Part shown: piece by piece, positions 7,955-16,714 of the stretch
Position numbering within the stretch: position 1 is the stretch's first letter
Layout of the letters: every line of letters begins with the position of its first letter
Assembly: GCF_032341995.1 (NCBI RefSeq)
Contig: NZ_CP135439.1
Location: 3,245,501 to 3,309,500, forward strand
From: Domibacillus sp. DTU_2020_1001157_1_SI_ALB_TIR_016
Lineage (GTDB): Bacteria; Bacillota; Bacilli; Bacillales; Domibacillaceae
DNA length: 64,000 bases
Reading direction: 5' to 3'
Translations under genes and position numbers: made by a program
Notes under the pieces: generated by a model
Told to the model about the DNA's origin: nothing
Seen by the model: the letters and a program-made list of their open reading frames with translations, nothing else
Databases searched by the model: none

Positions 7955-9184
7955 TTACACCACTTTCTCACTTTCTGTAAATTCTTGACCTTCTTGTTCC
8001 TGGCTGCCTTTATGATCGGTAAACAGGAACATAATCGCTCCGAAAATAAGCAGTGCCCCTGATAAATAAAAACCAAACTCCAATTTCCCGGTCACATCTG
8101 CAAAAAAGCCGGTAATGTAGGGAGCAAAAATTGAAGACAGCATGCCGCTGAAGTTAAAAAAACCGTACACTCTTGAATACATAGAAGGCGGTGTAATATC
8201 AGCCATATACGAGATCAGCACCGGATCGAGTGCCAGTTTTCCAAGCAGTCCGTATAGGGCAAGACCTACAAGCAAAAGCGAGTAGTTTTCCGTATATGGA
8301 ATGGCGAATTGACAGATAGCTCCGGCCAGTGCCAGTGAAATAATCAACGGCTTTCTGTTTTTAATTTTATCGGACAAAAAGCCAAATAAGATAGCGCCTG
8401 GAATGGACGCCCATGGCACCAATGAAGCAATGATACCTGTCTGGGAAGCTTCTACACCTCTGACCGTCTGCAAATAGTAAGGCAGCCATGTGAGCATGCC
8501 GAAAAATCCATAAAGCGAGCAGAAAATAAGCACATAGACAAGAATATGATTTTTCGTAAACAGTTTTTTCATATCCAGCTTTTCTGCTTTTTCCGCTGAT
8601 GCTTCTTTTTTCTTATGTGTGTCATCCCGTACAAAAACCGCAATTAAAATAGCAACGATAATAGTCGGTACCGCAAACACGTAAAACGGATACTGCCATC
8701 CTTTATTTAAAGTGTACGTAAAATAACTGGACGCCATAAAACCAAGTGAAATACCGAAGGCCATCCCGCTGTTGATCAGGGCCGATACAAGGCCCCGGTA
8801 TTTTTTAGGTGTAATCGTAGAAGAAATGCCGTACTGGGAGCCGTAATACGTTCCTTCTCCAAGCCCCGTCAGCGCGCGCATCATTAAAAATATAAGAAAG
8901 GTTGTCGCCATCCCGCTTAAATAAGTTGCCACGCCGAATATTAAATAGCCGATGACCAGCACTTTTACACGACCAAACCTGTCTGCCAAAAAGCCGGTTG
9001 GAATCTGCATCGCAGCATAAGCAGCGAAAAACACAGTTGACATTAAACCAAGCTGCGATTTATCAAGGCTCCACTCTTCACCGATACTTCCCATAACAGG
9101 TGAAAGAATATTCCGATCTGCATACATAAAGACCCAGCCAAGGAAAAAAAGAAAAATAACAACTGCAGGATGTGTTTTTTTCAT
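7955..9184 (-). CDS. MFS transporter, anion:cation symporter-like
   Basis: A 409-residue, 12-helix major facilitator. GWVFMYADRNILSPVM at the N-terminus and GFLADRFGRVKVL in loop 2-3 fit the ACS branch, which carries organic anions such as hexuronates, glucarate and phthalate. The exact substrate is not evident. The AAGGGG site precedes ATG 9184. It is transcribed away from the chromate pair, so the 9185-9415 interval carries divergent promoters. Confidence 0.75.
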   Translation of the reverse strand: MKKTHPAVVIFLFFLGWVFMYADRNILSPVMGSIGEEWSLDKSQLGLMSTVFFAAYAAMQIPTGFLADRFGRVKVLVIGYLIFGVATYLSGMATTFLIFLMMRALTGLGEGTYYGSQYGISSTITPKKYRGLVSALINSGMAFGISLGFMASSYFTYTLNKGWQYPFYVFAVPTIIVAILIAVFVRDDTHKKKEASAEKAEKLDMKKLFTKNHILVYVLIFCSLYGFFGMLTWLPYYLQTVRGVEASQTGIIASLVPWASIPGAILFGFLSDKIKNRKPLIISLALAGAICQFAIPYTENYSLLLVGLALYGLLGKLALDPVLISYMADITPPSMYSRVYGFFNFSGMLSSIFAPYITGFFADVTGKLEFGFYLSGALLIFGAIMFLFTDHKGSQEQEGQEFTESEKVV

Positions 9185-9415
9185 GTACGGTGCCCCTTTT
9201 CATAAATTGATAGGAACAGCATAAAGAAAAAAAACAGCCTCTTGTTCATTTTCGGCAGAAAATCTTCCATAGATTTTATTCGAAACGTAATCATTTTATC
9301 TTTTTTTATTACAATTCGAATGTTAAGATGTACTAAACAATACAATTGGTTTGGCAATACAAAATCTCTTCTAAACGTGTTTCACTTTCACCACGATGAT
9401 AGAAAGGATGTTTTT

Positions 9416-9985
9416 ATGAAGCAGCTCGATATTTTTATCGCTTTTTTCCGCAGCAGCATGCTCGGCTACGGCGGCGGCCCGACGACCATCCCACTTGTTC
9501 AAAAAGAAGTGGTCGAGCGGTTTAAATGGATGGATAATGAAGAATTCGGAGATATTTTAGCGATTGGCAACACACTTCCAGGCCCCATTAATACAAAAAT
9601 GGCCGGCTATATCGGATACCGGGTCGGCGGGGTACTGGGCACGATCAATGCGATTTTAGCAACCATTCTGCCGACCATTTTATTAATGATTTTTCTCCTG
9701 ACGACCTTAACGGCTTTTAAAGACCTGGCCTGGGTGCAAGGAATGACACGGGGTGTTTTGCCCGTCGTCGGCATCATGCTGGCCGTGTTAACAAAAGACT
9801 TTCTTCAAAGCTCGATGAAAGGATTGAAGTGGGGAACGGTCGCTGTTCATGTTGTGATTGGACTTTTATTGATTGAGTTTCTTCATATTCATCCTGCTAT
9901 TTTAATTGCCACTTTGTTGCTGTTTGCTTTCTTTAAGCCGGTTAAAGATAAAACAGCTGACAAAAAGAAAGGACGGCCCGCATGA
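9416..9985 (+). CDS. Chromate transporter, N-type half subunit (YwrB-like)
   Basis: A 189-residue membrane protein of the short-chain CHR family. The GYGGGPTTIPLVQKEVV signature near the start and NTLPGPINTKMAGYIG are hallmarks of ChrA halves. AAAGGATG supports ATG 9416, which is well inside the longer open frame from 9242. It overlaps the next gene by four bases (ATGA), so the two are translationally coupled and probably form a heteromeric chromate/sulfate-type exporter. B. subtilis needs both halves for chromate resistance. Confidence 0.88.
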   Translation: MKQLDIFIAFFRSSMLGYGGGPTTIPLVQKEVVERFKWMDNEEFGDILAIGNTLPGPINTKMAGYIGYRVGGVLGTINAILATILPTILLMIFLLTTLTAFKDLAWVQGMTRGVLPVVGIMLAVLTKDFLQSSMKGLKWGTVAVHVVIGLLLIEFLHIHPAILIATLLLFAFFKPVKDKTADKKKGRPA

Positions 9986-10512
9986 TTTATTTGCATATTT
10001 TCTGGGTATTTTTCATGACGAATCTGCTTGGCTACGGCGGTGGCCCAGCTACAATTCCGCTTATTCAAAAAGAAGTCGTGGACCGCTATGGGTGGATGAC
10101 CGTACAGGAATTTAACGAAGCTTTCGCGATGGGCAATGCACTGCCCGGCCCCATCGCCACGAAGATGGGCGGTTATATCGGATTTCAGGAAGGAGGCTGG
10201 CTGGGTGCCGTGCTGGCGGTGCTGGCCACTGTACTGCCTTCTCTTCTATTAATGATCTCTTTAATGGGCATTTTGTATAAAAACCGGACCTCCCCGCGTG
10301 TAAAACGAATGACCGCTTATGTAAAGCCGACTATTGCTGTTTTACTTGGCGTGATGGCATTTCAAGCTTTTTTCGACTCATACGTTCAAATCAGCCCTTT
10401 GCATATTTTCATTCTGGCGGCAGGCAGCTACTGGCTGATGGAAAAAAGAAAAATCCACCCCGGCCTGGTCGTCCTGTCTTCACTTATTTACGGAGCTGTT
10501 TTTCTTTCTTAA
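9982..10512 (+). CDS. Chromate transporter, C-type half subunit (YwrA-like)
   Basis: A 176-residue CHR-domain membrane protein parallel to the previous one: GYGGGPATIPLIQKEVV and NALPGPIATKMGGYIG occur at matching places. The start ATG overlaps the stop of the upstream half. Repeated motifs in two genes show the usual antiparallel duplicated CHR architecture split over two polypeptides. A terminator follows immediately. Confidence 0.88.
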   Translation: MIYLHIFWVFFMTNLLGYGGGPATIPLIQKEVVDRYGWMTVQEFNEAFAMGNALPGPIATKMGGYIGFQEGGWLGAVLAVLATVLPSLLLMISLMGILYKNRTSPRVKRMTAYVKPTIAVLLGVMAFQAFFDSYVQISPLHIFILAAGSYWLMEKRKIHPGLVVLSSLIYGAVFLS

Positions 10513-10516
10513 CCGA

Positions 10517-10567
10517 AAAGCGTGAATGAAGGCCCGCTGTCTGGCGGCTATCATTCACGCTTTTTTT
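10517..10567. terminator. Bidirectional terminator
   Basis: The AGCGTGAATGA arm pairs with TCATTCACGCT, with A and T flanks. It overlaps the last codons of the minus gene ending at 10551. Confidence 0.8.
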
Positions 10568-10808
10568 GAGCCTCTGCTTGAATATACATGATTTTTTCCC
10601 GGCACAGTTTCACAAAGTAAATAGATTGCTTTTTTTCGTTTCCTAGATTATCCGGGCTTCTTCTTATTTCTTGAAAAACAAGTCTAACGACTCGCTCCGC
10701 TAAATATGTATCTCTCAAAGCTGCATGGGCAACATTCCATATTAACAATGAATATTTCCCATACAATTGTTCTATGCGATCACGACTTAATTCAGACAAT
10801 AGGCCCAC
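10551..10808 (-). CDS. Sigma-70 region-2-only protein, probably truncated sigma factor
   Basis: An 85-residue frame with a GTG start behind a G-rich Shine-Dalgarno (GGGAGG). IEQLYGKYSLLIWNVAHAAL and AERVVRLVFQEIRR match regions 2.1-2.2 of ECF-type sigma factors, but region 4 is absent. The stop lies in the terminator, so no downstream half follows. It may be a degenerate ECF gene or a small sigma-like regulator. Function is uncertain. Confidence 0.45.
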   Translation of the reverse strand: MGLLSELSRDRIEQLYGKYSLLIWNVAHAALRDTYLAERVVRLVFQEIRRSPDNLGNEKKQSIYFVKLCREKIMYIQAEAQKKRE

Positions 10809-11014
10809 CCCCCTCCCCCACCATACCCACTTGTGTTCTTACGGAAACAACCAAATGTGCTCCCTATAAAACAATATTTTCTTACTGCACGCTGCTTTTT
10901 CTTTTTTATTTTTTCTTTTTAAAAAATTTTATAAAAAAGTGATCCAATCCAAATCTTCTTCCGTTAGCTGTTACAAGAACAACAAATCCTATGTTAAAAA
11001 AGGAGAGGTTTACT

Positions 11015-12394
11015 TTGAACAAAAGAAAAATGAACAAAAAATTCCTTATCGCCCCGCTTGCATTTTCACTCGTTGTTCCAACTGCCGCATTTGCAGACAG
11101 CGGTGAACAGCATCATGAAATGAATCATCAAAACAAAGCAGCAGCCGCTTCACAAAGTACAGCAACACCAGCAGCAGAGCTTCGCATCACGTTGGATACC
11201 GCTTTAACAGAACACGCTTTTCTAGCGGTTGAAGCGATGCGCAAAGGCGCAGATGGTGCAAAAGATTTTGACCAAACGGCCGCGGCGCTTATGGCCAACT
11301 CCGATGATATTGCCGCTGCTGTTTCATCCGTTTATGGAGACGAAGCCGGAAAACAGTTTTTAGACATCTGGAATTCTCACATCAACTATCTTGTTGACTA
11401 TGTGAAAGCGACAGGCGCTGGGGATGCAGCAGCGAAACAGGCAGCACTTGATAAATTGGAAGAGTATAAAAAAGAACAAGCTGCTTTTTTCGCAACAGCA
11501 ACAGAAGACCGCCTTCCTGAATCAGCGCTTGTGGAAGGGCTGTCCATGCACCTTAACCAGCTCGTCGGCGCATTTGATGCATACACAGCAGGCGATTTTG
11601 AAACGGCATACACACATGAACGCGAAGCCATCCATCATATGAGCATGTTTGCTGAAACATTATCAGTTGTCATTGCTGGTCAATTCCCGGACAAGTTTAA
11701 AAACTCGAATCCTGACACACCAGCCATTGACCTTCGCTCGCAATTAAACTCTGTATTTACCGAGCATGCCGGCCTGGCTGCTATGGCGATGCAGGACGGA
11801 GCCGATGGAGCGAAAAGCTTTGAGCAGGCTGCTGCAGCCCTGACTGCTAACGCAGATGACTTGTCTGCCGCTGTAGCATCTGTTTACGGTGAAGAAGCAG
11901 GAGCTCAGTTTTCAAAAATCTGGAATTCCCATATCGGCTATTTTGTGGATTACGTGAAAGCGACAGGTACAAAAGATGCCAAAGCCCAGGAAGCAGCAAA
12001 AGCAGACCTTGATGAGTACATTAAAGAGCAGGCCGCTTTCCTTGATACAGCCACACAAGGACGCGTACCGGCAGCAGACCTTGAAGAAGGCTTGACGATG
12101 CACGTGGATCAGCTGCTCCGGGCTTTTGACTCCTACGTTGCGGGTGACTATGAAACAGCATACAGCTCCATCCGTGAAGCATACGCCCACATGAGCATGC
12201 CGGCCGCAGGATTATCCGCGGCTATTGTGGACCAGTTCCCGGATAAGTTCTCCGGCGAAGCAATGCCGAAAGAAATGCCGCAAACCGGCCTTGGCGGCTC
12301 TCAATCTAATATGCCATATATGTGGCTGTTAGCCGGCTTGCTGCTCGCATCTATTACTACTGTGGCAGCACTTCGCTTCCGCAAACAGTCTTAA
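11015..12394 (+). CDS. Surface protein with two tandem helical repeats and a sortase-like C-terminus
   Basis: 459 residues from TTG 11015, which sits six bases after AGGAGAGG; ATG 11030 is the alternative. The N-terminus is a signal peptide ending near AAFA-D. Residues about 50-230 and 240-425 are two copies of one helical module; shared strings include EHA, AMxxGADGAKxF, IWNSHI, VDYVKATG and AGDxETAY. The C-terminus is MPQTG, a hydrophobic stretch and RFRKQS, an LPXTG-like cell-wall anchor. Modules of this kind occur in Firmicute proteins annotated near copper amine oxidase-like domains. His and Asp residues recur, but no catalytic motif is recognised. Confidence 0.65.
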   Translation: MNKRKMNKKFLIAPLAFSLVVPTAAFADSGEQHHEMNHQNKAAAASQSTATPAAELRITLDTALTEHAFLAVEAMRKGADGAKDFDQTAAALMANSDDIAAAVSSVYGDEAGKQFLDIWNSHINYLVDYVKATGAGDAAAKQAALDKLEEYKKEQAAFFATATEDRLPESALVEGLSMHLNQLVGAFDAYTAGDFETAYTHEREAIHHMSMFAETLSVVIAGQFPDKFKNSNPDTPAIDLRSQLNSVFTEHAGLAAMAMQDGADGAKSFEQAAAALTANADDLSAAVASVYGEEAGAQFSKIWNSHIGYFVDYVKATGTKDAKAQEAAKADLDEYIKEQAAFLDTATQGRVPAADLEEGLTMHVDQLLRAFDSYVAGDYETAYSSIREAYAHMSMPAAGLSAAIVDQFPDKFSGEAMPKEMPQTGLGGSQSNMPYMWLLAGLLLASITTVAALRFRKQS

Positions 12395-12404
12395 CCAACA
12401 CGAA

Positions 12405-12610
12405 AAGCCTAAAGGGTGAACTCCTTTAGGCTCAGGCTGTTGACAAACGCCCGCTTTCAGCGTCACTTGCCTGCTGTGTATGCTCATGGCCCCGAAAAGG
12501 TCACTCTGCTTCCCAGCCGGCGACGCTCCTGGAGAGACAGACGTTTTCAATCAGCCTGCTTTCTTATTTTGTCTATACTCTCAAGCCTAAAGGATAAATT
12601 CCTTTAGGCT
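12405..12610 (+). mobile_element. Terminator-targeting repeat, copy 4 (short, 150 bp, decayed)
   Basis: The element spans 12433-12582. It begins CAGGCTGTTGACAAA and ends TTTTGTCTATACTCTC, degenerate versions of the family ends. A 28-bp direct repeat containing a hairpin (AAGCCTAAAGG with AGGCT) flanks it at 12405-12432 and 12583-12610, with three mismatches. Its interior does not match the other copies at sight. It lies between the surface protein and the HAD gene. Confidence 0.65.
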
Positions 12611-12625
12611 TTTCTCTTTATTTTT

Positions 12626-13468
12626 TTAGATGAGCTTTTTCTTTAAAAAGCGGTACAATCCATCTTCTTTATACGAAAACTCTGTTACTTCATCTGCCTG
12701 CTGCTTCACAAAATCCGTGGCGTTTTTCATGGCCACACAATAACCGGCCAGCTCGAAAAGCGGCAGGTCATTTTCTCCGTCGCCTACTGCCAATATCTCT
12801 TCCCTGTTCAAATAAAAGCGATCAAGCAGCTTTTTCACACCCGTTGCTTTTGAAACTCCTTCTACTGTTACCTCCACATTATGGTGTGTAGACGAAGCAG
12901 TCGTAAAAGCGATATCTGTTTTTACCTGTTCCAACTCTGCCTTCCATCCATCCATTACCGCTTTGTCCCGGCTGAAAAAGTAAATCTTCGCTGCATTCTC
13001 GGCATGCAGCTCACTCGTCCACCGGATTTTAGACTGAACCGCTTCCTGGCGGGACAGCCATTCATTCTCGTGAACGGCTTCAGGCTTCGGCTCTGTTGCA
13101 ATCTCTGTCATAAACGCCTGGTCTTTCTCAAGTGCCGTCCGCGGTCCCTCGTTCGGATGAATTTCATAATAAATGCCCCATTCTCCTGCCTTCAAGGCCA
13201 GTTTCTGCACCAGTTCCGGCGGCAATGCGTGCTGTGAAATTTGTTTCTCGCCTAAAAAAGCGGACATACCGTTGGCTGTCACGATGCCGTCTACTTTAAA
13301 ACGAGGCGGCAGCACATCCCTTGCTTCTTTTAATGTCCTGCCCGTAGCAATAAACACGAGCATGCCGCTTTGCCGAAGTTCTGCCACATAATCCGTCAGT
13401 GTATCGTTCACCGTGTTAAATTCTGTTAATGTTGTTCCGTCCAAATCTAAAACAATTGCTTTATACAT
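12626..13468 (-). CDS. Cof-type HAD-IIB sugar-phosphate phosphatase
   Basis: 280 residues. Motif I is LDLDGTTL, motif II is FIATGRT, and motif IV is GDGENDLPLFELAG with the conserved GDGxND. The C2B cap lies between, as in YkrA/YwpJ-type phosphatases acting on sugar phosphates or cofactors. The exact substrate is unknown. GAGGTG precedes ATG 13468. Two operator-like sites upstream (13657 and 13757) and the adjacent LacI regulator suggest sugar-linked control. Confidence 0.85.
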   Translation of the reverse strand: MYKAIVLDLDGTTLTEFNTVNDTLTDYVAELRQSGMLVFIATGRTLKEARDVLPPRFKVDGIVTANGMSAFLGEKQISQHALPPELVQKLALKAGEWGIYYEIHPNEGPRTALEKDQAFMTEIATEPKPEAVHENEWLSRQEAVQSKIRWTSELHAENAAKIYFFSRDKAVMDGWKAELEQVKTDIAFTTASSTHHNVEVTVEGVSKATGVKKLLDRFYLNREEILAVGDGENDLPLFELAGYCVAMKNATDFVKQQADEVTEFSYKEDGLYRFLKKKLI

Positions 13469-13656
13469 GACCCCGTCACCTCAATATCATCTCGATCTCT
13501 TTCTCATTATGTACGTATTCCTCCAAAGAATGTCCACTATTTTAATTGTACGAGAAAAAGCTCATTTTTCAGGAAACAAACCTTCTCTCCAGCCCTTTTA
13601 TGAAAAAGCCCGCTTTTCTAGTTATAAAACTAGTTTAAAACCTTCATTTTCACCTA

Positions 13657-13670
13657 TGGTATCGTTCCCA
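13657..13670. promoter_or_regulatory. LacI-type operator candidate 1
   Basis: TGGTATCGTTCCCA, read on minus as TGGGAACGATACCA, has a central CG and TGG/CCA ends typical of LacI-family sites. The identical 14-mer recurs exactly 100 bp away. Confidence 0.5.
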
Positions 13671-13756
13671 GATGCGGTTTTTCAGCTCTTTTACTCCCTT
13701 TTTCAATAAATTGGAATAAACTATTTTTAAAAATATAACCCCTATAAAATCAGCGT

Positions 13757-13770
13757 TGGTATCGTTCCCA
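13757..13770. promoter_or_regulatory. LacI-type operator candidate 2
   Basis: A second exact copy of TGGTATCGTTCCCA, between the LacI gene and the HAD gene. A pair of operators 100 bp apart could allow looping. The remainder of 13469-13808 holds no gene. Confidence 0.5.
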
Positions 13771-13785
13771 TACTGTTTTTTAAAA

Positions 13786-13811
13786 AATTGCGGGAAAAAA
13801 TCCCGCAATTA
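13786..13811 (-). terminator. Terminator of the LacI-family gene
   Basis: TTGCGGGA and TCCCGCAA surround a five-base loop and are followed by a T-run on minus. The stem overlaps the stop codon region. Confidence 0.75.
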
Positions 13812-14801
13812 AGTAGATTTCCGAACAATAATGTCACTCGGCAGCTCATATTGCTCCATCTCTGCCTGGTTGTTGTGAAGCAGCTCTAATATGACCTGGG
13901 TCGCTTTTTGACCCATGCCATCAGCAGGCTGTTGGATTGTTGTTAATGTCGGAGTGATCCACTGAGCTATCGGCTGGTTGCCAAAACCCATAATCGCCAG
14001 ATCTTCTGGAACGCGGACCCCCTGCTCGTTTGCTTGTGTGATCATGCCGGCAGCAATGTCATCGCTTCCCGTAAAAACAGCAGTAGGCCGATCTTCCATA
14101 TTCATCACATGAGTAAGCAGCTGCTTTCCATCTTCGGTTGTATGCCGATCGACGAAGATCCACGCAGGATTAATAGAAAGTCCTGCTTCTGCCATTGCTT
14201 TTTGGTAGCCCTGGTTGCGGTCCTTGTCTCTTCCTTTTTCAGCAAAAAGAGCGCCGGTGCAATAACCAATCTTTTGATGCCCTTGTTGAATCAAATGTTT
14301 AATGCCTGCATACGTTCCATTTAATTGATCAAACTTAATAACCGGAACAGACGATTCGAGAATATCTTCGTCGCACAGCACAATTGGGCCGTGCTTCACA
14401 AACGGCTGAACATCCTTCCAATCGTTTTCTAAAGCGGCTATGATCATACCGTCTGCCTGCTTTGTTTTCAGCAGATTTAAGAAAAGACGTTCTTTTTCTT
14501 TGTCTCCGCTGCTCTGGCATATCATCGTTTTATAGCCCTTTTCATACGCCGTTTGCTCAACAGCTGCGGTTAAAGAAGCGAAAAAGGGGTCGGTAACAGC
14601 TGGAACCACAACTCCAATTGTCATCGTCAGCTGCCCTCTTAATCTTCTGGCAGCCGGGTTTGGATGATAATCGAGCTCTTTCATCGCCTGCAGAACAAGG
14701 GCACGGTTTTCTTCAGATACATAATCCTGATTGTTGATTACACGGGATACGGTTGTTTTCGATAAACCGGCTCTCTTCGCTACATCTAAAATGGTTGCCA
14801 T
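13809..14801 (-). CDS. LacI/GalR-family transcriptional regulator
   Basis: 330 residues. The N-terminal headpiece reads ATILDVAKRAGLSKTTVSRV with the hinge helix NPAARRLRG, followed by a periplasmic-binding-protein-like sugar domain to the end. AAGGAAG precedes ATG 14801. The likely target is the downstream HAD gene or a distant sugar operon. The paired operator-like sites lie just beyond its 3' end. The effector is unknown. Confidence 0.85.
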   Translation of the reverse strand: MATILDVAKRAGLSKTTVSRVINNQDYVSEENRALVLQAMKELDYHPNPAARRLRGQLTMTIGVVVPAVTDPFFASLTAAVEQTAYEKGYKTMICQSSGDKEKERLFLNLLKTKQADGMIIAALENDWKDVQPFVKHGPIVLCDEDILESSVPVIKFDQLNGTYAGIKHLIQQGHQKIGYCTGALFAEKGRDKDRNQGYQKAMAEAGLSINPAWIFVDRHTTEDGKQLLTHVMNMEDRPTAVFTGSDDIAAGMITQANEQGVRVPEDLAIMGFGNQPIAQWITPTLTTIQQPADGMGQKATQVILELLHNNQAEMEQYELPSDIIVRKST

Positions 14802-14878
14802 CCTGCTTCCTTCTTTCTTTGATTCTAATTTCGTACATTGTAGCGCTTATTTAAATTTTCATGCAAGACTACAAAAAA

Positions 14879-15369
14879 AAGCAGCTGGGCTTTACCCAGC
14901 TGCTCAGACTGTAGACAAATGATATGGATGACCGTGCACATGAATGGGATGGATCGGCGGCGTCCAGGCAGCTCCGCTTTCCATGGGGCAGGCGCTGAGC
15001 CCGACTTCGCCTGCGGCTCCACCGGTCTCTGCTGCCTGCTAGTCCCATAGGAGTCTGCACTGCCCTCCCGCCGCTAAGTGGCTTGCGACAAGATTGTATA
15101 GAGCGAATAAGGTTGTATCTTTCTGTTTAAAAAAAGAGAAAATGTCTATTCGTTCTTTGTTTATGGATTTTCAACACCACTTAGTGAAGCTTGCCGGACG
15201 AAGACTCCTGCGGGAAGTACAGTGAGTCGGGAGACCCGGCAGGCGCAGCCGAGGAGGCCCCCGCACTGCCCTAAGGGGCGCGAAGTCCGGCAGGCTTCAC
15301 TTACCGGCTCTTTTTTAAAAGCAAAAGACTTTGTCTACATACTAAGTAGCTGGGCTTTACTCAGCTGCT
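14879..15369 (-). mobile_element. Terminator-targeting repeat, copy 2 (439 bp, inverted)
   Basis: The element spans 14905-15343, exactly the length of copy 1, in reverse orientation. It starts CAGACTGTAGACAAA and ends TTTGTCTACATACT. The hairpin AGCAGCTGGG/CCCAGCTGCT is duplicated at 14879-14904 and 15344-15369 (26 bp, two mismatches). Both GC-rich modules are present; the inner one is bounded by inverted GCCGGAC/GTCCGGC. It lies downstream of the hypothetical gene at 15373, whose terminator it split. The interval 14802-14878 is the LacI promoter region. Confidence 0.8.
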
Positions 15370-15372
15370 TTT

Positions 15373-15747
15373 TTAAGATTCCGGCTCTGCTTCTGTCCGT
15401 AGCGCGTTGAAAAATTCAAGGATGTACCGATAGCTGTTTCCAAAGTCACCGAGCATTCCTTCTTTTGAACAGTAGACATCAATGGCAGCTTGCATCGGCG
15501 TAATTTTATAAATGGTGATAACCATGCCGTATGCTCCTTTTTCAAGCATGATTTCTCCCCTAGCCACATCTTCATTCAACAGCGCCCACCCGGCGAATTT
15601 ACCGTTTTGCACAACCTTCTTTATATCATTAATGAGCGACTCGCGGCTTTTCCGGTAATAGCGGGTTTTAAGCGAGGATTCTTTCGGATTTTCTTTTGTT
15701 TCTTCATGCTTTCTCCAAATTCCCGTTATAACGCGTGCTGTTGACAT
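15373..15747 (-). CDS. Hypothetical cytosolic protein, 124 residues
   Basis: A soluble alpha/beta-looking protein beginning MSTARVITGIWRKHEET. GGGGGGAAAG precedes the ATG. It has no signal peptide or membrane segment. It resembles short Bacillus proteins of unknown function described only as cytosolic, and I cannot name a domain. It lies 18 bases downstream of the esterase on the same strand, so the two may be co-transcribed. Confidence 0.55.
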   Translation of the reverse strand: MSTARVITGIWRKHEETKENPKESSLKTRYYRKSRESLINDIKKVVQNGKFAGWALLNEDVARGEIMLEKGAYGMVITIYKITPMQAAIDVYCSKEGMLGDFGNSYRYILEFFNALRTEAEPES

Positions 15748-15765
15748 AGCTTTCCCCCCATGAAG

Positions 15766-16536
15766 TTAGTTTTTCAGTGGAAGCCAGCGGAGCACATCTT
15801 GAATTTTCCGGTCCCAATAGCCCCACTCATGCGATCCCGAATCAAATTGTACCGTTACATCAAAAGATGTTTTGTCACATGCTTCTTTAAAACGGAGATT
15901 GTCTTCATACAAGAAGTCTTCTGTGCCGCAGCATTGATACAGGGCCGGCTTCTCGGCGGCGTGCTGTGCTGTTTCCAGCAGTGTGAACAGATCATGCTTT
16001 GTGCCGGCTACCTGCCCGTCTCCAAAAACAAGCTCAAACAAATGGTCACGGCTTCCCTCTTCCACCCGGCTTACAATATCGACCGCTCCGGACAAACTGG
16101 CTGCTGCGCTAAACCGCTCCGGCTGTGACAGTGCCCATTTCAACGCTCCGTAGCCTCCCATTGAGAGCCCTGCCACAAAATTATCCTCCCTGGCATCGGA
16201 TAATGGAAAAAAAGATTGTGTTATGGTCGGCAGTTCCTCTGTTAAAAACGTCCAGTACCGGCTTCCATACGCCATGTCGGTATAAAAGCTGTGGTGCACC
16301 TGCGGCATCACAACCGCAAGTCCAAGCGGCGCTGCATACCGTTCGATAGAGGTCCGGCGTGTCCAGATCGTATCATCATCACTCAGTCCATGAAGCAAAT
16401 AAAGTGTCTGATGTTTACTGCTGTTTTTTTTGCTTTGCATGCCGATCTGTGAATGGGTTTGCTGGGGAAGAATAACCGTCATGGATGTACTTAATTGTAA
16501 AACGTCGGAGTAGAATTGACAGTGAAGAAGCGCCAT
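15766..16536 (-). CDS. Esterase, S-formylglutathione hydrolase / tributyrin esterase-like
   Basis: 256 residues with an alpha/beta-hydrolase fold. The oxyanion region is YLLHGLSDDDTIW and the nucleophile elbow is GLSMGGYGALK. A C-terminal Asp (CCGTEDFLY) and His (GSHEWGYWD) complete the triad. The N-terminus lacks a signal peptide, so it is cytoplasmic. The closest type is EstA/FrmB-like acyl esterase. The natural substrate is unknown. Confidence 0.85.
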   Translation of the reverse strand: MALLHCQFYSDVLQLSTSMTVILPQQTHSQIGMQSKKNSSKHQTLYLLHGLSDDDTIWTRRTSIERYAAPLGLAVVMPQVHHSFYTDMAYGSRYWTFLTEELPTITQSFFPLSDAREDNFVAGLSMGGYGALKWALSQPERFSAAASLSGAVDIVSRVEEGSRDHLFELVFGDGQVAGTKHDLFTLLETAQHAAEKPALYQCCGTEDFLYEDNLRFKEACDKTSFDVTVQFDSGSHEWGYWDRKIQDVLRWLPLKN

Positions 16537-16714
16537 TTTTTCACCCTTTTTAATTTCAGAATATTTTTATTATATCATTCTCTTTTATTCTTCCGATAGA
16601 TATATGGTTCATTTTAGGAGAAACAATTTCTCGTATAAAAGAATGAATCTTCCAGCGTATGGGTACAACAAAAACAGATAGGCTGATTATATGAACGGCA
16701 GAAAGGAGTTTTCT

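Noticed and set aside
14839..14855. AGCGCT-centred cre-like sequence in the LacI promoter
   Set aside because: The outer TG and CA positions of the cre consensus are not met.
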